Virus record (IMG/VR): IMGVR_UViG_3300014913_000809
Coordinates: 1-30,540 of that record
DNA from: a virus
Reading direction: 5' to 3' (one strand)
DNA: 30,540 nt
Numbering within the stretch: the first letter of the stretch is position 1; each line of letters begins with the position of its first letter. Below the pieces are notes generated by a model. It made no database searches. It was not told the origin of the DNA and worked only from the letters and a program-made list of their open reading frames with translations. Below, piece after piece: positions 24,708 through 30,540 of this stretch. The translations under genes were made by a program, and so were the position numbers.

Positions 24708-26635
24708 TATAACGCCCTCGGAATTAAACGATCTGCAATTAAAGCATTATATTCTTCTCCTTCATCATCATCAAAAACAACTACAAAATGTTGACCACTA
24801 TATGACGTTATTACTCTATAATAACCATCTCCACTAGAAGTTGTTGTATCTACTAATTCTCCTGATAATCTATAATATAAACGAACTAATCTCTTAACAG
24901 GCAAACCATCTTCTTTAACATACCCATCAATATAATAAATAGGTCTATATTCAATATCACCATAAGTAATTAATTCATCCCAAATTGTATAATAAGTAGC
25001 TTTTATATAAGCATTTGAGCGCTTAATTTTTGAAATACGCACTTCATCTAATGCACCAGTATATAAATCATTCCCATCTGAACGTCTTCCAAACCATAAA
25101 TTAGAATTAGGCCAATTAGCGCCAAAATTTGTTTTTTTACTAGGCGTACTATTATCTAATATATGATAACAATCAGTTCCATCCCAATAATGAACATTAT
25201 AATGCCATTTATCATCATAAACAACGTTTGTTGCTTCCTCATACCAATGAGAACCATTACTCCAAATAGCTAAATTATTACCGTAATTATAAATGCCACA
25301 ACCATTTTCATTGCCAGCCGAAAAATCCCAAAAAACATGTGCATCACCGCCAGGACTTGTTGCTGCACTCTTAAATAAGTACTCCATAATCCATTGATTA
25401 GATGTTGTTCCAATGTTATGGGCTATATGAATATAATCATCACTACCATCAAATTTAATCGCACGCCCAGTTTTAGCATCCACCAACGATGAAAATTTCA
25501 TGCCACCGCCAGAAGTGCCGTGATTAGCATTGCTAGTAGAATCTTTAATAGCATTAGCACTATCATTATCAGGGTTTTGCGACAAGTGGTAAACACATAA
25601 ATAATTATCATCCCATACCTGCGTAGCAGGAACCTCGCCTATATAACCAACTGTAGTATCATTATCCTCCTCACCGTCATAGTAAAAATATAAAACAGTG
25701 CTTATACCTGATGCTATAGTAGGTACCTTAACCCATAAAGTAGCATCATTAAATGTCCAATGCTCAATTTCAGTATAACATGGTGTATGTTCATTTGTAG
25801 TAACAATAAACTTTTTAGAATCTGCCTGTACATGAGTAATTTTAATATTATCATAGTATTGAGTACCAGTATGACTATAAGTATGCCAATGAAAATTTAA
25901 TTTAAATTCTGTACCTATATAATCTAAGATTGTAGAATCAAAACTAGATGATCCTATAAATTGGTCATCAATATACAACCTAATTACAAATGTATCAAAA
26001 TTAATAACCCATTTTACATAATGATGATTACCATATGTAAAATTTTCATTGATCAAAGTAGTCCATAATCCATTCAAGCGCTGCAAACACGAAATTTTAT
26101 TACTTTTATTCGAACGTAAAGCTAATATTAATTTAGAATTTGTACCACTGGCATATTCAGGTTCATTATACTGCCAACTACCAGTATTATAAGTAGGGTT
26201 AGTACATAAAATAGATAATTGATTTTTAGCATCGCTATTATCATCATCATACCATACAGAACTATCGGCGGGATACCAATCAAATTCAATAATATATTTG
26301 CCACTAGTTTCAAATGAAGATTTACTTAATACATTAACTCCTTCTCTATCCCCACCCCCATTCAATTGTAAACGCAGTTTACCACTATTATAATCTGAAT
26401 ATGAATCGCCATTAGATTTGTCTTCCCATTTATTTATAAATCCACCACTGCAATCATCACTAAAAACAACACCGCTAGTTGTTAAAGTTGTTATAATATC
26501 TGTAACATCTTTTTGGTTGATACCAGCCGCTGATGATAATTTAACCATTAGTGGAAAATCAGTTAAATCACCTGTTATTTTAGTACCATCAATACTTAAT
26601 TTTATACGTTTATTCCACGGACTTAACCACTCCAT
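24707..26635 (-). CDS. DUF2341/LamG-type adhesin with inserted jelly-roll domain
   Basis: 642 residues. DUF2341 starts with NKRIKLSIDGTKITGDLTDF and is interrupted at about residue 57 by an insert starting FSDDCSGGFINKWEDKS. It resumes at about 273 with KKFIVTTNEHTPCYTEIEHW. The LamG-type domain follows (KFDGSDDYIHIAHNIG, closing with ALDEVRISKIKRSNAYIKAT). The C-terminal module (YVKEDGLPVKRLVRLYYRLS ... YNALIADRLIP, last 76 residues) is the closest match to the stand-alone protein encoded next to it. A GGAGG site precedes the ATG. It is likely an alternative or additional receptor-binding protein of the same virion structure as its paralogues. Confidence 0.75.
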   Translation of the reverse strand: MEWLSPWNKRIKLSIDGTKITGDLTDFPLMVKLSSAAGINQKDVTDIITTLTTSGVVFSDDCSGGFINKWEDKSNGDSYSDYNSGKLRLQLNGGGDREGVNVLSKSSFETSGKYIIEFDWYPADSSVWYDDDNSDAKNQLSILCTNPTYNTGSWQYNEPEYASGTNSKLILALRSNKSNKISCLQRLNGLWTTLINENFTYGNHHYVKWVINFDTFVIRLYIDDQFIGSSSFDSTILDYIGTEFKLNFHWHTYSHTGTQYYDNIKITHVQADSKKFIVTTNEHTPCYTEIEHWTFNDATLWVKVPTIASGISTVLYFYYDGEEDNDTTVGYIGEVPATQVWDDNYLCVYHLSQNPDNDSANAIKDSTSNANHGTSGGGMKFSSLVDAKTGRAIKFDGSDDYIHIAHNIGTTSNQWIMEYLFKSAATSPGGDAHVFWDFSAGNENGCGIYNYGNNLAIWSNGSHWYEEATNVVYDDKWHYNVHYWDGTDCYHILDNSTPSKKTNFGANWPNSNLWFGRRSDGNDLYTGALDEVRISKIKRSNAYIKATYYTIWDELITYGDIEYRPIYYIDGYVKEDGLPVKRLVRLYYRLSGELVDTTTSSGDGYYRVITSYSGQHFVVVFDDDEGEEYNALIADRLIPRAL

Positions 26636-26649
26636 ATACCCTCCGACAA

Positions 26650-26889
26650 TTACGATGTAGTAGGATAAACATTACCAATAATTAAATCGTTATATTCAAC
26701 ACCAGATGAGTCATCTAAACAAACAATATAATGTGAACCACTATAAGTAGTTTCTAATTTATAATAACCATTCCCACTAGACGTTGTTGTAGCAATCAAC
26801 TCACCCGTATCACGCCTATGTAAATAGAGCTTACGTGAAACAGGTATCCCTTTTTCATACACATAACCTTCAAAATATCCACCAGGCAT
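26650..26889 (-). CDS. Stand-alone copy of the adhesin C-terminal module
   Basis: 79 residues consisting almost only of the module that ends the four adhesins: GYVYEKGIPVSRKLYLHRRD, then TGELIATTTSSGNGYY, then EYNDLIIGNVYP. The pattern (a strand with a polar turn, TGEL, S-x2-GYY, then YN-x-LI) is that of small carboxypeptidase-regulatory-like beta sandwiches, which often mediate attachment to a particle. It has its own GGAGT ribosome site and ATG, so it is expressed as a separate protein. It may cap or decorate the site the adhesins use, or be the remnant of an adhesin that lost its body. It precedes the 642-residue adhesin by 14 bases in transcription. Confidence 0.7.
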   Translation of the reverse strand: MPGGYFEGYVYEKGIPVSRKLYLHRRDTGELIATTTSSGNGYYKLETTYSGSHYIVCLDDSSGVEYNDLIIGNVYPTTS

Positions 26890-26892
26890 ATT

Positions 26893-27684
26893 TCAACTCC
26901 TTGTACAATAAATATCATAACAATCAGTATACTCATCAATAACATAAACACCAGAAGTTGTAGCTAAAAAAATCGTATTATAACCATTAGTAGCCGTGCC
27001 CTCAGTAATAAACAAATCATTAATACCTATACCACTAGCTAAAACCCCACTTCCAGTTATATATTCTTTATCTGGCTCTGACCAATCAAACAATGAGGTA
27101 TATACACAACATAATTTTGACTCATTAGAACCAGATACCGTATAATAAAATTTGCCAGATGACGTAATAAACCCTTTTTGTGCCCCACTAGTTAATGTAT
27201 AACTTCTATAACTCTGTGGGTTTATACTTACTACATCAACACCAGAATCAGTAATAACTAATAAAATATCATTATTACCGTGTAAATACTTTATATTAGA
27301 AGACGTTAATTCATAATATGGCGTCAAATCAGAAAAATCATTTAAACATGTAGTAATATCATACGGACTAGCCGTACTACCACTGATACATGTTGCCTCG
27401 ATATATTTAATTCCACTATTAACAGTACCAACAAAAACATAATCATTATTTGACCAAACACTAGTAAAACCACCAGAATAGGTTATATAAGCATATGGTT
27501 TTTCATCAAGTAAATCATAAATATCAAGAGACTCGTTAGTAGCAGCATATAAAAAATCTAATGTCCATATACTATTAATAGATTTTGTAACAAAATCATA
27601 TACACTGCCGCTAAATGAGGGAGGAGTATAACCGCCAATAGTAAAATTAAATATTCCACCACTAACAACAGGTATATTAGACAT
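26893..27684 (-). CDS. Propeller-like virion protein with N-terminal FNFT/GYTPP motif
   Basis: 263 residues. IFNFTIGGYTPPSFSGSVYDF (motif start at residue 11) is the shared structural motif. The remainder is a run of beta blades with VWS, YVFVGTVNSGIKYIEA, DILLVITDSGVDVVS, GKFYYTVSGSN and NTIFLATTSGVYVIDE strands, typical of a WD/NHL-type propeller with about five blades. The last strand ends in YCTRS. No catalytic motif is visible. It stands between adhesin genes and shares its first blade with the short protein at 24360-24707. It is likely a baseplate or tip component. A GGGG site precedes the ATG. Confidence 0.6.
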   Translation of the reverse strand: MSNIPVVSGGIFNFTIGGYTPPSFSGSVYDFVTKSINSIWTLDFLYAATNESLDIYDLLDEKPYAYITYSGGFTSVWSNNDYVFVGTVNSGIKYIEATCISGSTASPYDITTCLNDFSDLTPYYELTSSNIKYLHGNNDILLVITDSGVDVVSINPQSYRSYTLTSGAQKGFITSSGKFYYTVSGSNESKLCCVYTSLFDWSEPDKEYITGSGVLASGIGINDLFITEGTATNGYNTIFLATTSGVYVIDEYTDCYDIYCTRS

Positions 27685-27686
27685 TA

Positions 27687-29627
27687 TTAATCCCCATACT
27701 TAATTTTATCTTTAGCAATAATGTTATATGATTCATCAAGTTTAGGTAAAATTACAACAAAATGATAATCATCATATGGAGTAGGTATTTCAAAATAACC
27801 TGTACTTGAATTAGAAACAGTAGACCCTACAAATTCTCCAGTTAATCTTCTATATAAATAAACAGTCCTAGCAACTGGAACATTATTAACTTTAACATAT
27901 CCTGAAAATATAAAAGATGGTTTTATTTCTTCTGTTGAATATGTAATTAAATTATCTTTTAATGAACAACTAGAACTATAAAGCCATGCGTCACTTCGAC
28001 TAGTATTAGATATCCTTAATTCATCAATAATACCATCAAAATATTGATCTCCTCCACCATAATTACGCCTTCCAATACATAAAAGATTATCTTCATTTTT
28101 AATATAATTTACTGAAGTAGATCCACTAGCACTTACTTCACCATTTATATAAATTTTTAAATAATTACTAGCATAAAAATTGTAACCAAAAACATAATTA
28201 ACCTTATTTTGTACTTGATTAACAGTTTGAACAGAAGTATGTATAGAAGTATTTTGTACTACTTCGCCAAAAATTTTATTAGAATTATTTAAACCAAATC
28301 GTAAAGAAACATCGTCCCACCAATGTGCACCGTCTGATATTATAGTCTGCTGAGAATTTAACACATCAATAGAACATGCCGCTTCAATTGTTAATTGTGA
28401 TTGATTATCAATCATATCTTCAGGAATAGTTATATAATTATTGGACCCATCAAATTCTACTGCTTTGGACGTAATACTAGATCTAATATCATCAAATTCA
28501 AAATTATGGGCTGTCCCATCCTTACTATTATTAGTAGAGTCCTTTATAACATTATTTGAATTCAAATGATATACAGCTAAAAAACCACTATCCCAAACTT
28601 GTTGTGCCGCATATTCGCCTACATGCCCAATATATGAATTATTACTAGCGTTTTTATCATAATATAAATAAAGATCTAAATCAGTTCCAGAACTAATGGT
28701 CGGGATTTTAGCCCATAATGTACCATTCTTAAAACCAGATGATGTAGGCCAATAATCAACCTCCACATAACATTGAGTATCAGAACCGGAGACAGCAGTA
28801 TATAATGCAATTTTTTTACTATTATTCTTTGGTATTTCTACATATACATCTTTAAATCGTTCAGTATTATTCTTGTTATAATCATCAGTAGATAATTCTA
28901 ATTTCATATAAGAACCTAAAGCTTGCCAATCAGTATCATTTACTGTACCAGTAAGTTCATATATATCATCTAATTTTACTAATAATTCTTTAGTATCACA
29001 ATCAATCTCCCAATATATATCATGCCATTCATTCTCATCGATATCTATACTAACAGTATCCAATGTAGTCCAAGTTTGACTAGAAACGCTATACAGACGT
29101 AATTGCGTTCTATTGATAGTATCACTGTCTGCACCCAGCCCCAAATACAAACAATTATCGTTAATATATCCATAATAACTATTACGTGTAGTAGTAGTAT
29201 AATTATAAAAAATTACAGCTGGAATAGGAGCGCTACTATAATGATTCTTATGCGGTTTCCATTTACAACTAAAAATTATTTTTCCTTTTTTAGGTATATT
29301 AACTTTACTATCACATTGAGCTCCAGAATGTGCATTACCTGTAAAATTATTTAATTCTAATGCGCCGCTAACAGTAACTGACGCATTTGGCACTATATTG
29401 GTATTCCATTTAGATGTATCTAAAGATGTGCCGCTAAATGTATCACTTATTATATAATAATTTTCTAACAATTCATCAAATACACAAGTAGTATCTACTT
29501 TAGTAATTCCCGAAGAATCTGATAAATGTATCATTATAGGAAAATTACTAATATCCTCACTTATTTTACTACCATCAATTGTAAGTTTTAAACGTTTATT
29601 ATATGCACTATCATGCCACGTATACAT
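27687..29627 (-). CDS. DUF2341/LamG-type adhesin with inserted jelly-roll domain
   Basis: 646 residues from the ATG at 29627, with GGGGAG eight bases upstream; a TTG directly before it is less likely. DUF2341 opens with NKRLKLTIDGSKISEDISNF, is interrupted near residue 57 by an insert starting ISDTFSGTSLDTSKW, and resumes near 275 with KKIALYTAVSGSDTQCYVEV. The LamG-type domain follows (EFDGSNNYITIPEDMI, closing with IIDELRISNTSRSDAWLYSS). The C-terminal module (GYVKVNNVPVARTVYLYRRL) is the most divergent of the five copies: it ends in YNIIAKDKIKYGD and lacks the YNALI sequence. It is probably a carbohydrate-binding virion protein like its paralogues. Confidence 0.75.
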   Translation of the reverse strand: MYTWHDSAYNKRLKLTIDGSKISEDISNFPIMIHLSDSSGITKVDTTCVFDELLENYYIISDTFSGTSLDTSKWNTNIVPNASVTVSGALELNNFTGNAHSGAQCDSKVNIPKKGKIIFSCKWKPHKNHYSSAPIPAVIFYNYTTTTRNSYYGYINDNCLYLGLGADSDTINRTQLRLYSVSSQTWTTLDTVSIDIDENEWHDIYWEIDCDTKELLVKLDDIYELTGTVNDTDWQALGSYMKLELSTDDYNKNNTERFKDVYVEIPKNNSKKIALYTAVSGSDTQCYVEVDYWPTSSGFKNGTLWAKIPTISSGTDLDLYLYYDKNASNNSYIGHVGEYAAQQVWDSGFLAVYHLNSNNVIKDSTNNSKDGTAHNFEFDDIRSSITSKAVEFDGSNNYITIPEDMIDNQSQLTIEAACSIDVLNSQQTIISDGAHWWDDVSLRFGLNNSNKIFGEVVQNTSIHTSVQTVNQVQNKVNYVFGYNFYASNYLKIYINGEVSASGSTSVNYIKNEDNLLCIGRRNYGGGDQYFDGIIDELRISNTSRSDAWLYSSSCSLKDNLITYSTEEIKPSFIFSGYVKVNNVPVARTVYLYRRLTGEFVGSTVSNSSTGYFEIPTPYDDYHFVVILPKLDESYNIIAKDKIKYGD

Positions 29628-29630
29628 CAA

Positions 29631-30540
29631 CTATTCTCCCCACCAAACTTTTATACGACTTTGATAATCCTTAACATCTATATATGCTGGTATATTAGTT
29701 CTAATATACATATTCTTATAATCATATGGTTGTATACTATTAATCTTTATAGATGGAGGCATAATAATCTTATTTAATTTTACATCTCCGCTAATACCAA
29801 TTTTTAATTGAAAATATTTATGTTTAGGTAAAAAATAACCATTAATAGGCACTTCATTCCATTCCATTCCATTATTTCCCCATACAGGATCATTGGAATG
29901 CGGTACAATACCTTTTTTATGATTATCTACCATATCCTCATACGAAAACGACAATAACCCTGGTGTACGTGTATCTCCATAAGTAGCTTGCCATTCGGCT
30001 TTTATAGTTTTAGACTTTAAATCTATAAATTTAACATAATCATTTGTTTCAGAATTTACTACACAACAACTATGGCCGCCTCGCACATTACTTAAATGAG
30101 AAAGACCATCTATAAATAAATCAACTTCATTGTTATCGTTTATATGGCCCACTCCTTTAGAATTAATGTACCAAAAACCGTTATCATAATCCACCCTCAT
30201 TCTATGAATACCGCCTTCTGGAATATCCATTTCATCTACTTTATTAGCATTTATATCATACCTATATAATTTATTGTCTGTTTCATCTTCTACCCAACAT
30301 CCACCATCTCTAGTAGCACAAATTGCACGAGGTTTACGCAATACTACAGAATGTAATATATTTCCATCATAGTCTACATGTTTTAAAACGTTATATTGTT
30401 GGTCAGTATACCAACACATAGGACGCTCCCATTCCACACATGCATCAAAAAGAAAATCAGAACCAGTGTAAATATTACATGATAAATTATCATAATTTGG
30501 ATTTAATCTAATTAATCTATATCGGGACTCAGAATAACCC
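29631..30540 (-). CDS. Propeller-like protein, 5' end outside the window
   Basis: The frame is open from the right edge of the window to the TAG at 29631. A GTG at 30437 exists but is not the start: the frame continues upstream through GYSESRYRLIRLNPNYDNL without a stop. The visible 302 residues form repeated blades (VLKHVDYDGNILHSVVL, GGCWVEDETDNKLYRYDI, GFWYINSKGVGHINDNNEVD, VNSETNDYVKFIDLKSK), as in NHL/SMP-30-like propellers. The C-terminal 90 residues are a separate beta part with NGYFLPKHKYFQLKIGISG and a tryptophan-rich end KVWWGE. The blades recall phage structural proteins. It abuts the 646-residue adhesin by three bases and is likely part of the same virion structure. Confidence 0.6.
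   Translation of the reverse strand, partial: GYSESRYRLIRLNPNYDNLSCNIYTGSDFLFDACVEWERPMCWYTDQQYNVLKHVDYDGNILHSVVLRKPRAICATRDGGCWVEDETDNKLYRYDINANKVDEMDIPEGGIHRMRVDYDNGFWYINSKGVGHINDNNEVDLFIDGLSHLSNVRGGHSCCVVNSETNDYVKFIDLKSKTIKAEWQATYGDTRTPGLLSFSYEDMVDNHKKGIVPHSNDPVWGNNGMEWNEVPINGYFLPKHKYFQLKIGISGDVKLNKIIMPPSIKINSIQPYDYKNMYIRTNIPAYIDVKDYQSRIKVWWGE

Noticed and set aside
26128-26313. Minus-strand frame of 61 codons, hydrophobic
   Set aside because: It is an alternate frame inside an adhesin gene; no ribosome site.
26418-26660. Plus-strand open frame of 80 codons
   Set aside because: It overlaps the start region of an adhesin gene on the opposite strand and its ribosome site; the product is unlike any protein I know.
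29103-29354. Plus-strand open frame of 83 codons
   Set aside because: It is antisense to a well-supported adhesin; composition is a mirror of that gene's codons.
30435-30437. GTG as start of the last propeller-like gene
   Set aside because: The frame stays open and coding-like to the window edge at 30540, so the true start lies outside.

Overview
The window reads as part of a large, AT-rich tailed bacteriophage (Caudoviricetes) genome or prophage. Every supported gene is on the minus strand, packed end to end with ATGA or TAATG overlaps and strong purine-rich Shine-Dalgarno sites. The gene content is phage-like: DnaB-type helicase, short DnaG-type primase, RecA, beta clamp, RuvC-like resolvase, Dam methylase and a block of adhesin-like virion proteins. 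GGAGG-type ribosome sites and low GC are compatible with a low-GC Gram-positive host, but nothing in the window proves the host. No tRNA, CRISPR array or integrase was seen.

Transcription runs from high to low coordinates, and three blocks are visible. (1) 30540-18172: virion or tail-adhesin block. It holds four paralogous DUF2341/LamG-type proteins, a stand-alone copy of their C-terminal module, two propeller-like proteins, one short relative, and a protein built of about 25 degenerate DLxAxI repeats. (2) 18113-8513: DNA replication, recombination and modification block. It holds the beta clamp, a hypothetical, RecA, a small PD-(D/E)XK-like nuclease, a Cys-containing small protein, Dam, a broken small gene, a helical protein that may be a UvsY-like mediator, DnaB helicase, primase, a hypothetical, a five-CxxC zinc protein, a RuvC-like resolvase and a Cas4/RecB-like nuclease. 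A near-consensus sigma70 promoter (TTAACA-17-TATAAT, extended -10) with a perfect palindrome between its boxes precedes this block. (3) 8472-1: glycan block. It holds two GT4-like, one GT2-like, one CgeB-like and two GT9-like glycosyltransferases (the last cut by the window edge), two SAM-dependent methyltransferases and a propeller-like protein.

The most striking object is a 379-residue intein with a LAGLIDADG endonuclease domain inside the larger GT4 glycosyltransferase. It sits exactly within the E-x7-E catalytic signature, so the enzyme is only intact after protein splicing. The second is the adhesin block. Three paralogues carry a domain inserted into the middle of DUF2341, the fourth does not, and the fourth has a clearly higher-GC body joined to an AT-rich, native-looking C-terminal module, which suggests import by module exchange.

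How the genes work together is partly inferred. The middle block would copy and repair the phage genome using its own clamp, helicase, primase and RecA; the polymerase must lie elsewhere or come from the host. The glycan block would assemble a methylated sugar structure on a virion protein, on modified DNA or on the host surface; the sequence does not say which. The adhesin block would supply carbohydrate-binding and host-recognition surfaces.
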